Source of the DNA: HGM04593 sp045631205
GTDB taxonomy: Bacteria; Bacteroidota; Bacteroidia; Bacteroidales; Bacteroidaceae
Length of the DNA: 64,000 nt
Direction of reading: 5' to 3'
NCBI GenBank assembly: GCA_045631205.1
Contig: JAZQUI010000012.1
Location: 1-64,000 of the forward strand
Below are positions 7,467 to 17,600 of the stretch, one piece after another. Made by a program: the position numbers and the translations under genes. The notes beneath the pieces are model-generated. The model saw only the letters and a program-made list of their open reading frames with translations. It did no database searches and was not told where the DNA came from. Each line of letters starts with the position of its first letter. The first letter of the stretch is position 1.

Positions 7467-7512
7467 GTCTGGGGGGCGTGTGGTCGCTGGTTCGAATCCG
7501 GTCATCCCGACA
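7467..7512 (+). other. 3' half of tRNA-Pro(GGG): probable attachment-site scar
   Basis: The sequence contains an anticodon loop CTGGGGG (7469-7475, anticodon GGG at 7471-7473), the 3' anticodon strand, the variable region, a T-arm with loop TTCGAAT (7491-7497), a 3' acceptor strand catcccg (7503-7509) and discriminator A. The 5' anticodon strand does not pair and nothing upstream resembles a D-arm or a 5' acceptor cgggatg, so the gene is incomplete. The tRNA terminator is still in place downstream. This fits the repeat made when an element integrates at a tRNA 3' end. Confidence 0.8.
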
Positions 7513-7514
7513 CT

Positions 7515-7549
7515 AAAATGCTTCTACAAACACTTGTAGAGGCATTTTT
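7515..7549 (+). terminator. Rho-independent terminator of the original tRNA gene
   Basis: A 15-bp stem (7515-7529/7534-7548, one G-U) with a 4-nt loop is followed by Ts. It directly follows the tRNA 3' end. Confidence 0.8.
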
Positions 7550-7553
7550 CCTT

Positions 7554-7601
7554 TTTCTTCAACACTTTCTTCAACACTTTCTTCAACACTTTTTTCAACA
7601 C
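7554..7601. repeat. Four 12-bp tandem repeats (tttcttcaacac)
   Basis: Units begin at 7554, 7566, 7578 and 7590. The first three are identical and the fourth has one change (ttttttcaacac). They lie right after the tRNA terminator. A perfect 7-bp palindrome gcgcaac/gttgcgc (7607-7613/7615-7621) follows. The repeats lack unique spacers and so are not CRISPR. Confidence 0.85.
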
Positions 7602-7633
7602 CTTTTGCGCAACAGTTGCGCTAAAAGCAACCA

Positions 7634-7676
7634 AGTTTAAGTGAAATGTTTAAATTGAAGTTTAAACCGAAAGTTT
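7634..7676 (+). repeat. Right copy of the imperfect direct repeat flanking the island
   Basis: It shares 15 identical bases (7662-7676) with 183-197 and has loose similarity over about 43 bases. From here to 7873 there is otherwise only AT-rich leader; a weak -7-like TACTTTTA at 7834-7841 may serve ald. Confidence 0.4.
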
Positions 7677-7873
7677 TTAAAAACTATAATATTTCGCTTT
7701 TAGCCGCTTTTCTGTATAAACAAAAAGTATTATAAATATGGGAAAAGCACGCTTTATGTACTGTTTTTCTCTCTTTTCTAATAATTTTGTAAAAAAATAA
7801 GATAGTTTCTTGGATTTTTACCTATTTAATATGTACTTTTACCCTCTCACTACTGAAAAATAAATTTACGACT

Positions 7874-8980
7874 ATGATTATTGGTGTTCCAAAAGAGATT
7901 AAGAACAATGAGAACCGTGTAGGAATGACACCTTCTGGTGTTCAGGAGATGACCAAACGCGGACATACGGTATATGTACAGGCTACCGCAGGAGTTAACA
8001 GCGGTTTTAGCGATGAGGCTTATGTTGCTGCCGGTGCAACCATTCTTCCTACAATTGAAGAGGTGTATGCCGTTGCCGAAATGATTGTAAAGGTAAAAGA
8101 ACCCATTGAGAGCGAGTATAAGCTGGTGCGCAAGGGACAGTTGCTGTTTACCTATTTCCACTTTGCATCGTGCGAGGAGCTTACACAGGCTATGATTGAA
8201 AGTGGTGCTGTGTGCTGTGCCTACGAAACTGTTGAGCGCAAGGACCGTTCTTTGCCTTTGCTCGTGCCTATGTCGGAGGTTGCCGGCCGTATGGCGGTGC
8301 AGGAGGGCTGTTATTATCTCGAGCGTCCTCGCGGTGGTAAGGGTAAGGTGCTGGGCGGTGTACCCGGTGTTAAGCCTGCAAAGGTGTTTGTAATTGGTGC
8401 GGGTGTGGTTGGAACAGCTGCTGCACGTGCTGCGGCAGGTCTTGGAGCCGATGTGACAATCTGCGATATTTCCTTGCCTCGTCTTTCTTATCTTGCCGAT
8501 GTTATGCCTCCCAATGTCAAGACTCTTATGTCGTCGGAATATAACATTCGCGAAGAGCTTAAAACAGCCGACCTCGTTATCGGTTCTGTGCTTATCCCCG
8601 GTGCCAAGGCTCCCAAATTGGTTACACGCGATATGCTTGCACTTATGGAGCCGGGTAGCGTGCTTGTGGATGTTGCCATTGACCAGGGTGGCTGCTTTGA
8701 GACTTCTCACACAACAACTCACGAAGAGCCCACATATTATGTCGATGGTATTTTGCACTACTGTGTTGCAAACATTCCCGGTGCAGTGCCTTATACATCG
8801 ACTCTTGCACTCACCAACGCTACATTGCCCTATGCTCTGCAACTTGCCGACAAGGGTTGGCGTAAGGCTTGTGCCGAAAACGAAGAGTTGTGCAAGGGCT
8901 TGAATATTGCCGAGGGTAAGGTGGTGTATAAAAAGGTTGCCGAAGCTTGGAAGTTGCCTTACGAAGAATTGCAATTTTAA
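7874..8980 (+). CDS. ald: Alanine dehydrogenase
   Basis: This enzyme catalyses the NAD-dependent oxidative deamination of L-alanine to pyruvate and ammonium, or the reverse. The 368-residue length is standard. The N-terminal MIIGVPKEIKNNENRVGMTP contains the substrate Arg and the family signature; a Rossmann motif GAGVVGTAAARAAAG lies near residue 175, and DVAIDQGG near residue 268 is the second Ald/PNT signature. It stands alone, read after the tRNA scar and before a terminator at 9032. It is the first clearly chromosomal gene after the island. Confidence 0.95.
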   Translation: MIIGVPKEIKNNENRVGMTPSGVQEMTKRGHTVYVQATAGVNSGFSDEAYVAAGATILPTIEEVYAVAEMIVKVKEPIESEYKLVRKGQLLFTYFHFASCEELTQAMIESGAVCCAYETVERKDRSLPLLVPMSEVAGRMAVQEGCYYLERPRGGKGKVLGGVPGVKPAKVFVIGAGVVGTAAARAAAGLGADVTICDISLPRLSYLADVMPPNVKTLMSSEYNIREELKTADLVIGSVLIPGAKAPKLVTRDMLALMEPGSVLVDVAIDQGGCFETSHTTTHEEPTYYVDGILHYCVANIPGAVPYTSTLALTNATLPYALQLADKGWRKACAENEELCKGLNIAEGKVVYKKVAEAWKLPYEELQF

Positions 8981-9031
8981 GTTATATAATTAGAGTTTGA
9001 TTAAAAAGGATTTTTTATTCAATCCCAACAT

Positions 9032-9057
9032 AGAGGGTGACTTCCGGGTCACCCTCT
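9032..9057 (+). terminator. Terminator after ald
   Basis: A perfect 10-bp stem (9032-9041/9048-9057) with a 6-nt loop, then cgtttt. Confidence 0.8.
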
Positions 9058-9126
9058 CGTTTTATATATGAGTCATCGGCGTGTGTCGTGCCGTTGTGCC
9101 AAATGTCTCTTTTGAATTGATTTTAC

Positions 9127-9159
9127 AGCCGGGTTTGCTTCATTTTGGCAGGCCCGGCT
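9127..9159. other. Hairpin (agccggg/cccggct)
   Basis: A 7-bp GC-rich stem (9127-9133/9153-9159) with a 19-nt loop, followed after a few bases by a T-run near 9173. It could be a second terminator or part of a leader. Nothing else is seen in 9061-9189. Confidence 0.4.
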
Positions 9160-9189
9160 TCTTTAAATGTTATTTTTTCTGTGAATATC

Positions 9190-9220
9190 TTGTTTTTCTT
9201 GCAAAAAGAAATTTAATTTG
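9190..9220 (+). promoter_or_regulatory. Promoter of the esterase-sialidase gene
   Basis: TTGT (9190-9193), a 19-nt spacer, then TTAATTTG (9213-9220), one mismatch from TAnnTTTG. This implies a 5' leader of roughly 70 nt. Confidence 0.5.
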
Positions 9221-9298
9221 CGCTTAATTGAGGTAGATTGGGCTTGTCGGAGCGATTTCTACTATCGATATGCTAACCATAATTAAAAAATACCATTT

Positions 9299-12200
9299 AT
9301 GAGAAAAAAATTATTCTTACTTACCTGTGCTCTTTTAGCGACGGTTTTCTCGTTTGCCGACGGGCCGTTCCGCAACCACAGGTACGACGCATTCAAAGTT
9401 CTGCCCGTAAATTCGGAGCAGATTGTTTTTGTTGGTAACAGTATTACCAACATGCACGAGTGGTGGGAGGCCTTTGGCAACCACAACGTGGTAAACCGCG
9501 GTGTTTCCGGTGCTATTACCGACGAAGCTCTTTCAAACATCGAAGCGGTAGTTGCCGGAAAACCTAAAAAGGTATTCTTCTTGCTTGGTACCAACGACTT
9601 GGGTACAAGTGGCATAAACACCACAGAGCACGTGCTCACCAATATGACAATGATTGTTGAGCGTTTCAAGCAGACATCGCCCGAAACTGAGTTGTATATC
9701 CAGAGCATTCTTCCCAGTACAAGCGGAATACGTACGCTCGATATTCTTTCTGCGACAAACACTGCGCTCAAAGCATTTTGTACAGAGAAAGGTGTTACAT
9801 ACATCGACCTTTGGGACAGTATGATGGGTATCACTACAAATACTCTTTCATACGATAAACTCCACCTTACAGCTGCGGGTTATCAGGTGTGGTGCGACAT
9901 TATTGCTCCTTATGTTATGGACGACGAAAATGCAACCTCGGTATATCCCTCTAATACTATCAGTTTGCAGAAGGATGGTGGCCTGGGTGGTTCATATGGT
10001 ATGCGTAACACAGTGTTCAGTATGTTGCCTGTCGATAGCGACGACATACTCATCATTGGTGACGAGATGGTTCACGGCGGTGAGTGGCACGAACTTTTGC
10101 AGAGTGACAGAGTAAAGAGCCGCGGAACAGCATGGGGGTATCCCGGTCCTTCTCTCGCGCAGGTGCTCGCGGAGATTCCCGTGATATTGCACGACAATGC
10201 AACTCCCGCGCAGATATTCCTCTATACCGGTGTTGGTGAGGTGAATGGCTCAAACGACCTTGCATCTCTTTTCACTACCTATAAAAGCATTGTAGCAAAG
10301 ATACAGGAACTCTCACCTGCAACAAAGGTGACACTTATGAGTCTCCAGCCCACATCTACGGCTGCTACAAATACCAACCGTGTGGCTCCTTTTAACGAAC
10401 TTATCAAAGGATATGCCGAGGAGAGCGCGACCGACAAAATCGAGTATCTCGATATTTATACCGATTTTCTTAACGGCACTGTGGCAAACACTGCATATTT
10501 CAATGGAAACTACCTCTATGGCAAGGGTTATGTAGAGGTTGCGCAGAAGATTGCTGCGGCAATTGGCGATGCCGGAATCGTGGCTCTTACCGATGAGCAG
10601 GCCAATGCTGCATATACACGCTTTGCAAACCGCACAGCGCTCGGTAATGCTATAACAGCAGTTGCACAGCTTCCCGAAGGAAATGGTGTTGGCGAGTACA
10701 CAACAGAAAACATTGCAGCGGTGAAAGCTATTGTTGCCAATGCTTATGCGGCACTTGCATCCTCAACAAATGCAAGCGACACATTTACCGATAAGGTTAA
10801 CGCGCTAACAACTGCAACCACAGAACTGTTGCCCAAAATAAATATGCCTGTTGCAAGTACTGAAGGTAATGAGGTTTGGTATCAGTTCAGCACACCCCAG
10901 CGTAGTAACCGCTACCTCTCTTCTATGGGAGTAGGTAGCCAGGTGTTGGGTAAGGAGCAGAATAACTTCGAGCGCAGTATGTGGAAGTTTACCTCTCGCG
11001 GTAATGGTACATACAATATTATCAACCGCAAAGACGGTTCTTACCTGAACCCCTCTGCCGGCTATAACACTGCAATATCTACCAGCGAAACAGAGCCTGC
11101 CAACGGCTGGTCTTTGAGCTATTCCAATACTGTTGGCTTGTACATCATCAACAGCGGTACAGTGCAGTTGAACCAAACTCAGGAGAGCCTGGGTTGGAAG
11201 GTTTACAACTGGAGTGCAGGGCAAAACGGTACCGACCGTTCCGACGCCGGCTGTCAATATAGAATTTCACTTGTGACAGGCGAGCCCGATGTGGAAACCA
11301 TCCTTCCCAACCAAATAGAAAATATCAGCGACCTTGTAAATGGCTGGTATCGCATTGTTGCCGTTGAGGGTACTGCCGGTGATATGACAAATGCTATCAA
11401 TGCCGGTAAGAACCACGTTGTAAATGCAACAACCGAGTATCGCCAGAATGCAAGCAATTACTATCCCTTGAAGTATGCGGCTTATGACGAGAGCAACCCT
11501 GTTATGAGTTACGTGTATGTGACAAAGAGCGGTAACAACTATTACCTTACATCGCTCAACGGTCACAAACTTAATGAGAACTTTACAGCATCGCGTGCCG
11601 TGCCCGGTTCATTGACTGCAATCAGCGGCAGCAACGGAGTGTTTACAATTGGAAAGACTTCGGCTTACAATACTGGTACAGCAGAATCGCCCTATGTTGG
11701 TAAGTACAGCAACTCTACTACCAAATACAATATTTTCAAAACAACCGAGGAGCAGAGCCGTTACACCATATATAATGTGGTGATGAATGGTGCCGATAAT
11801 GCTGCCGAAATTGGTAACGATGTGAAACTTACCTGCACAAATGCGGCAGTGAAAGGTCTTGCTTCGGTATTTAACGGTGGATACTTCTTTGTGCCTGCCG
11901 GTACTTCAATAACTTCTGCCGACTTTACTCCCGGTACAGTAGATGGCAAAAGTGCGCAAATCACCATCAGCGGCAACACCATCACTGTTGAATACATAAT
12001 GGGCTCATATGCAGCACTTGGTACAAAGATAGAAGAGGCAACATCGTTGCTCGAAAATACAACAGCCGGCAACGATCCTGCTTGTTTCAGTGTGAGTGAC
12101 CGCACTGCATTGCAGGCTGCTATAAATGAGGCTGTTACCAAGAATAACACAACAGGCTTGGGTGAAGCTGAAATTTCGGCTGCTATCGATGCTCTCAATG

Positions 12201-14374
12201 CAGCTATCACTGCCTACAATGCAGCCCGCAACGATGTTAAATATTCAACAACAGGCAATGTTACCTGGTATTATATTGTATCGGCTTCGGAACATGCATA
12301 TTGCAGTGGAAAGGCTATAAAGAAACGCGATGCCCAACCTCTTACATACGCTCCCAAGGCTCTTGACCCCACAATGGTGTGGTGCTTCGAGAAGAACGCC
12401 GACGGTAAAGTGGCTATACGCAACTATGCCGGTGGCTATATGTCAAAAATACAGGATAAGAACAATGCTGCCGCAGGTATGGTCGATGCTCCTGCTTACA
12501 ACTATACCATCAGCCGCTACACCCAAGGTTCTATAGGTGATAGAGGCTACATAATTAAGTCAGATGCAAGTGGTAACCCCATTCACGCACAAGAGGCAAA
12601 CACCGTTATTGTTACTTGGGCTGCTGCTGCCAACAATGCTTCGCTTTGGGGCTTGCACGAGCTTACTCCCGCGGAGGTTGAGTCGCAGATAACAATCACA
12701 GGTTCAACTGTTCAGCTTGCCAATATTGGTACCGGTATCGGTAACGAGGATGTTGCACTTTTGCGCGCTACCTTTACCGCCGAGGGACTTAATGGCACAA
12801 AGAACCTCGAAGGTATTAAGGGTTCTATGAATAGCGATGTTGTGACAAAGGTCAGAGTATATAGTGTTCCCGACCAGTATGAGTATCGTGCCGACAAAGA
12901 GAATGCTACTTTTCTGGGTGAGGCAACTCCCGGTGACAATGGCAACTTCACCATCCGGTTTACAAATCCTGTTGCTTTGAAAACAGGCAGCAGCGATTAC
13001 TTGTGGGTGACAGCCGACATTAGCGAAGAAGCCGAAGAGGGCGATGCAATAGATGCTGCAATAACATCTTATATTGTAGCAGGTGAGGAGATAGCCGAGG
13101 TTAACGGTAATCCCCAGTACACAACTACTGTATTCCTCTCGGCAAGTACTGTAGAGTATCTGAACACATACGATTCACGTTATTACCGCATCCCTGCAAT
13201 AACAACAGCTGTCAATGGCTGGTTGGTTGCAGTGACCGATAAACGCTGGGGCTCAAATGGTGACCTTCCCAACAATATCGATGTTGTGGCACGTGTCAGC
13301 AAGGATAACGGTGCAACATGGAGCGACCCTGTAACTATCGCGGGAACTGCTGAACTTGGTGGCGATTATGGTCACGGCGACCCAGCTATCGTAACAGATA
13401 TGGTAACCGGTGACATCTTCGTACTTGTTTGCTCAAAAGAGGGCTTCTTCTATGGAACTCCCCAGAGCCCGCAGCTTATCAAGGTTATTGCCAGCCACGA
13501 TAACGGTGAAACCTGGGATGCTCCTGTGGATATAACAAACCAACTCTATGGTGCGGGTTGCAGCGACAGCGAGCGCAGTACCATCCACTCTCTCTTTCCC
13601 AGTTCCGGCTCGTTTATGCAGACTAAAGATGGAACTCTTATGTGTGTGGCTCCCACTCGTCCCACATCAAACACTTCTCACGGTACATTCCAGGCTCGCA
13701 TCATCAGTTCAAGCGACCACGGTGCAACCTGGACATTGAGCAACAACTACGCATTGCTCGATGCCGACGAGTCTAAAATTGTTGAACTCGACAATGGCGA
13801 TTTGCTTGTTTCATCGCGTCACGCTTGGTATCGTTATTATGCAGTGTCAAGTGATGGCGGTGCAACCTGGAGTGGCCGCGCAACCTGGAGCGACCTCTAT
13901 GAACCCGGATGTAACGGTGACCTTCTTCGTCTCACATCACTCTCGGGTGGCAGCAACAAGAACCGTCTGTTGCACACCATTCCCAATGCAAGTTCACGCC
14001 AGAGTGTAACAATCTTCCTGAGTACCGATGAAGGACAAACCTGGCCCACCAAAAAGGTTATTTGTCCCAAAGGTTCGGCATACTCTTCACTCACCGTGCT
14101 TCCCGACGGAACTATCGGTTGCTACTATGAGGAGGATGGTCTTGAAGGCGGTTATCAGATGCGTTATGTACGTTTCTCACTCTCGTGGATGACCGACGGT
14201 GCCGACAGCATCACAGCCGATGATGTTTCAACATCAATCGGTTGCATAAAGGAGGTTGAGACACCCTCAACAGTTGCCGACAATAATATCTACGACCTCA
14301 TGGGTAACAGAGTGATGTACCCCGTCAAAGGTCGCATATACATTCAGAACAATAAAAAGTTTATTGCACGATAA
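9299..14374 (+). CDS. Secreted SGNH esterase-sialidase fusion (probable sialate O-acetylesterase/sialidase)
   Basis: The product has 1691 residues and begins with a signal peptide (residues 1-20). An SGNH/GDSL hydrolase domain at about 35-210 has an intact catalytic set: GNS (Ser48), GTND (Asn99) and DKLH (Asp186, His189). A second SGNH-like domain at about 235-425 has lost these residues (GDE, GVGEVN, no DxxH) and is probably inactive. A long region follows with lectin-like beta repeats and a FIVAR-type helical segment (about 1000-1075). The C-terminal part from about 1280 is a BNR sialidase: YYRIP at about 1297, then five Asp-boxes (SKDNGATW, SHDNGETW, SSDHGATW, SSDGGATW, STDEGQTW). The last about 30 residues (IYDLMGNRV...KGRIYIQ) are the short C-terminal tail of many Bacteroidales surface proteins. 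The enzyme would deacetylate and release sialic acid from host mucin or glycoproteins. The acetylesterase substrate is inferred from the fusion. Confidence 0.85.
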   Translation: MRKKLFLLTCALLATVFSFADGPFRNHRYDAFKVLPVNSEQIVFVGNSITNMHEWWEAFGNHNVVNRGVSGAITDEALSNIEAVVAGKPKKVFFLLGTNDLGTSGINTTEHVLTNMTMIVERFKQTSPETELYIQSILPSTSGIRTLDILSATNTALKAFCTEKGVTYIDLWDSMMGITTNTLSYDKLHLTAAGYQVWCDIIAPYVMDDENATSVYPSNTISLQKDGGLGGSYGMRNTVFSMLPVDSDDILIIGDEMVHGGEWHELLQSDRVKSRGTAWGYPGPSLAQVLAEIPVILHDNATPAQIFLYTGVGEVNGSNDLASLFTTYKSIVAKIQELSPATKVTLMSLQPTSTAATNTNRVAPFNELIKGYAEESATDKIEYLDIYTDFLNGTVANTAYFNGNYLYGKGYVEVAQKIAAAIGDAGIVALTDEQANAAYTRFANRTALGNAITAVAQLPEGNGVGEYTTENIAAVKAIVANAYAALASSTNASDTFTDKVNALTTATTELLPKINMPVASTEGNEVWYQFSTPQRSNRYLSSMGVGSQVLGKEQNNFERSMWKFTSRGNGTYNIINRKDGSYLNPSAGYNTAISTSETEPANGWSLSYSNTVGLYIINSGTVQLNQTQESLGWKVYNWSAGQNGTDRSDAGCQYRISLVTGEPDVETILPNQIENISDLVNGWYRIVAVEGTAGDMTNAINAGKNHVVNATTEYRQNASNYYPLKYAAYDESNPVMSYVYVTKSGNNYYLTSLNGHKLNENFTASRAVPGSLTAISGSNGVFTIGKTSAYNTGTAESPYVGKYSNSTTKYNIFKTTEEQSRYTIYNVVMNGADNAAEIGNDVKLTCTNAAVKGLASVFNGGYFFVPAGTSITSADFTPGTVDGKSAQITISGNTITVEYIMGSYAALGTKIEEATSLLENTTAGNDPACFSVSDRTALQAAINEAVTKNNTTGLGEAEISAAIDALNAAITAYNAARNDVKYSTTGNVTWYYIVSASEHAYCSGKAIKKRDAQPLTYAPKALDPTMVWCFEKNADGKVAIRNYAGGYMSKIQDKNNAAAGMVDAPAYNYTISRYTQGSIGDRGYIIKSDASGNPIHAQEANTVIVTWAAAANNASLWGLHELTPAEVESQITITGSTVQLANIGTGIGNEDVALLRATFTAEGLNGTKNLEGIKGSMNSDVVTKVRVYSVPDQYEYRADKENATFLGEATPGDNGNFTIRFTNPVALKTGSSDYLWVTADISEEAEEGDAIDAAITSYIVAGEEIAEVNGNPQYTTTVFLSASTVEYLNTYDSRYYRIPAITTAVNGWLVAVTDKRWGSNGDLPNNIDVVARVSKDNGATWSDPVTIAGTAELGGDYGHGDPAIVTDMVTGDIFVLVCSKEGFFYGTPQSPQLIKVIASHDNGETWDAPVDITNQLYGAGCSDSERSTIHSLFPSSGSFMQTKDGTLMCVAPTRPTSNTSHGTFQARIISSSDHGATWTLSNNYALLDADESKIVELDNGDLLVSSRHAWYRYYAVSSDGGATWSGRATWSDLYEPGCNGDLLRLTSLSGGSNKNRLLHTIPNASSRQSVTIFLSTDEGQTWPTKKVICPKGSAYSSLTVLPDGTIGCYYEEDGLEGGYQMRYVRFSLSWMTDGADSITADDVSTSIGCIKEVETPSTVADNNIYDLMGNRVMYPVKGRIYIQNNKKFIAR

Positions 14375-14424
14375 GTATTGAATAAACTGTTAGAAATTGA
14401 CTAAAAAAATAGTCAATTCCCAGT

Positions 14425-14454
14425 AAAGCGGGTGACTCAAAAGTCACCCGCTTT
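14425..14454 (+). terminator. Terminator after the sialidase gene
   Basis: A 13-bp perfect stem (14425-14437/14442-14454) with a 4-nt loop and a T-run. It shows that the next gene cannot start at 14432. Confidence 0.9.
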
Positions 14455-14536
14455 TTTTAGTGTGGTTGAGTTCTTTATGTTGGTTGAAACAAATATTGCT
14501 TTTGTCTGTTTTTTCAAATCTAAAAGGGTGTCGTTG

Positions 14537-14567
14537 TTGCTTTTTTTGTTTATTTTTTATTCCTTTG
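14537..14567 (+). promoter_or_regulatory. Promoter of the CotH gene
   Basis: TTGC (14537-14540), a 19-nt spacer, then TTCCTTTG (14560-14567). It has the same TTnnTTTG -7 variant as the sialidase promoter. Confidence 0.55.
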
Positions 14568-14605
14568 TAAATTGTTATATAACAAAATATAAAATAAATA
14601 AAAGT

Positions 14606-17600
14606 ATGAGAAGACTTTGCTTGAAATTGCAGTTGATGTTCGCTCTCTTATTGTGTTGTACAGCACTTTGTGCGCAAACTTTTGAAGACTGGACATCCAC
14701 CAATAAAGGTACCCATAACTCTACCTCGGATAATACATACACATTTAATGTGGTAGAGGGTAGTGTGCTCACTTTCGATTGGAGCGTAAGTAGCGAGAAA
14801 TACTACGACTGGCTTACCATAACTCTCGATGGCATTGAAATTGTAAATAAGAGCGGAAGTGAGTCGGGCAGTTATGAACGTACCTTTACATCTGCCGGTA
14901 CCCATACATTAACCGTGGTCTATAGCAAGGATATTGTAATGAGCGATGGTGACGACCAGGCGCAAATATATAACATTTTGGTCACAGTGCCTCTTGGTGG
15001 CACTTGTGGCGAGAATGCTACTTGGGCATTAAAAAACAATATCCTCACCATTAGCGGTAATGGCGAGCTGTATGACTATGATGACGAAAAACTTGTTCCC
15101 TGGTACGACAATAAAGGCGATATAAACAGCGTGGTTATAGAGCGTGGCATCACAACAATTGGTGACAGAATGTTCCGCGAATGCGAAAACCTTACCGATG
15201 TTAATATTCCCGCAAGCATTACCGCCATTGGTCTTGAAGCTTTCTGCCGATGCAGTAACCTGGCAGCGGTAAACCTCCCTGTTTCTCTCCTGACAATGGA
15301 ATCTGGTGCGTTTAGCCGTACCGGCCTCACAAGCATTGTGATACCCGAGGGTGTGACAAAACTCGCAACATGGGCTTTCGACAACTCTCCAGCGCTTGCA
15401 AGTGTAACCTTGCCTACAACACTAACCAGTATAGACGATAACGCATTTGAAAGTTGTACAGCGCTTACAAGTATAAATATCCCCACAGGAGTAACAAGTA
15501 TTGGCGACGGAGCTTTCGGTGGCTGTACCTCACTTTCCGAGATTTATAGCGTGGCATATACACCTGCAACAATCTATCCCAGAACTTTTGACGGGCTTTA
15601 TGAAACAGCCAGCCTCTATGTACCTGTTGGTGCTAAATCTACATATCAGGCAACCGATTATTGGAATAATTTTGCCAATATCGTTGGTGTTAAAGAGAGC
15701 ATCATAACCGATGGATATCTTTATGTCTATTTGGCCGACGGAGGCGTTGACGCTTATCGTGCCCGCGAAATAGATGGTGATTGCTATGTTGAGGGAGATT
15801 ATACCTGTGTGCCTTTAAAGAGCGGTGATGTCTATTACTACACCACACAGGAATTTGACAGCATTTCAGAGGTTACACCTCTGTTGCCTGAATTTACATC
15901 GTACAAATTTAACAATAAATTCAATCCCAACCTTTTTGTCGATGCCGTAGCCGACACCATAAAGAGTGAGATGAATTTTTCGTTGAACTCAATAGGCAAG
16001 TGGCTCACTGCAAGTTTCCAGTTGAGCGACGACAAAGCTGTGGTTTATGTCGATACTATTAAGCAAGAATCCAAGGTTACCCGTCAAAGTTTTGCAAAGC
16101 CTGTAAACTATACTGTCACATATCCCGGGTATAATGCGGTTCGTTCGGTAAAGGTGAGCGATGAGGTGTGGCAACATATTGGAGACACTGTGACCGAGGT
16201 TCCCTTGACTGCCGCTATGTTGAGTACCAACAAGCCCTCTACACAAGCCAATGAGGGTGTAGGCAATTTGCTTGATGGTAGCCCCAGCACAATTTTCCAC
16301 TCAACTTGGGGCTCGGCCAATGATGCTACTGTGAATGTCAATACATATATAGATATTGTATTGCCTTTCTCTTTGGAAAACTTCCAGTTGTATTACCAGT
16401 GTCGTCCCCAGAATGGTTACGCTCCGTTGGAGTTGCAAATATATGCAAGTAACAATGGTAGCAACTGGACATTGATACGCACCCTTACAACGGAGGATGG
16501 TATGCCCACCGGCAGTACAAGTTCAAAAACATACACTTCGCCCACAATATCACTGGGTGGCAGCTACTCATATTTGAGAATCCTGCAATCGCAAGGTCAA
16601 TACTCAAAGAACCACATGGCTCTTGCGGAGATGCGTATATACGATGTCGAACCGGGCGAGGATGTGCTTGTGAGCGAGGCTGTGTATGAAACAAAGAAAG
16701 TACCCTATGGCCGCGATTATAAAGTAAATATCAATTGGTTGGTCGATAACGCCGTGTCGGTTCCGCGCATCGATATTGATATAGAAAACGGTCTCACCGT
16801 GACAAGCAAGGATACCTATCTCAACGCAAACTTCCGCATTACAGGTTATGGTGTTTACGAAGATTTTGAAGATTCGGTGCAGATAAAAGGCCGTGGAAAT
16901 ACAACTTGGGGCTATCCCAAAAAGCCTTATCGTTTGAAATTTGAGTCAAAAGTAAAACCCTTTGGTCTTACAAAGGGAAAAAGTTGGGTTCTGCTTGCCA
17001 ACTATCAGAAAGGTTCTATGATGGCCAACGCTGTGGCAATGAAGATTGGTCAGATGGCAGGTGCGGAATATGCCAACCACATAGTGCCTGTTGAACTTTA
17101 TGTAAATGGTTCGTACTACGGCAGCTATATGTTTACCGAGAAAGTTGGTATGGCAAACAACAGTGTGGATATCGACGAAGACCTTGGCTATCTGTTGGAA
17201 CTCGATACCTACTACGATGAGGCTTATAAGTTCGGCTCAAAATATTATCGTTTGCCGGTAAATATCAAAGAGCCCGACCTCACTGAATATAGCGCGTCGG
17301 CTGCAACAGCCCGCAAGGAACTTATCCAGGCCGACTTTAACCGCCTCGATGGCTCTCTTTACAAAAGTTATGCGGTGGATTCTCTTCTCGACCTTGATGC
17401 TTTTGCACGCTTTATGCTCACCAACGACCTTGTGTGTAATCAGGAACTTGGCCATCCCAAAAGTACTTTCCTTTTCAAAGAGGATGTGGAGAATCGCGAA
17501 AGCAAAATAAAATTCGGGCCTTTGTGGGACTTTGACTGGGCTTTCGGTTACGAGAGTAATGCTAGTTATGGAAAGTCCGATTACACCAGCTCTATATTTG

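Larger units (their letters stand above)
1..7512. mobile_element. Right part of a putative tRNA-integrated genomic island (left end outside window)
   Basis: The stretch is visibly richer in A+T than the sequence after 7874. It carries only small, mostly unrecognised genes on one strand, and it ends at a 3' half of tRNA-Pro(GGG) that keeps its own terminator. Integration of an element into the 3' end of a tRNA gene leaves exactly this: an intact tRNA at one end and a 3' fragment at the other. Because the fragment lies on the plus strand, the intact gene should lie to the left, outside the window. No integrase or conjugation gene is visible, so the type of element is unknown. The 6S-like RNA at 445-640 would be unusual cargo, so the true left border could also lie between about 640 and 694. 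Confidence 0.5.

Noticed and set aside
7440..7512. Functional tRNA gene
   Set aside because: No D-arm, no 5' acceptor strand and an unpaired 5' anticodon strand; only the 3' half exists.
7554..7601. CRISPR array
   Set aside because: The 12-bp units are directly adjacent with no unique spacers and no cas genes are present.
7850..8974. 374-codon open frame antisense to ald
   Set aside because: It mirrors the codon structure of ald, has a His/Cys/Arg-rich composition unlike any protein here, and ald is certain.
14432..14605. N-terminal extension of the CotH protein
   Set aside because: It would start inside the sialidase terminator, run through the promoter, and bury the signal peptide.
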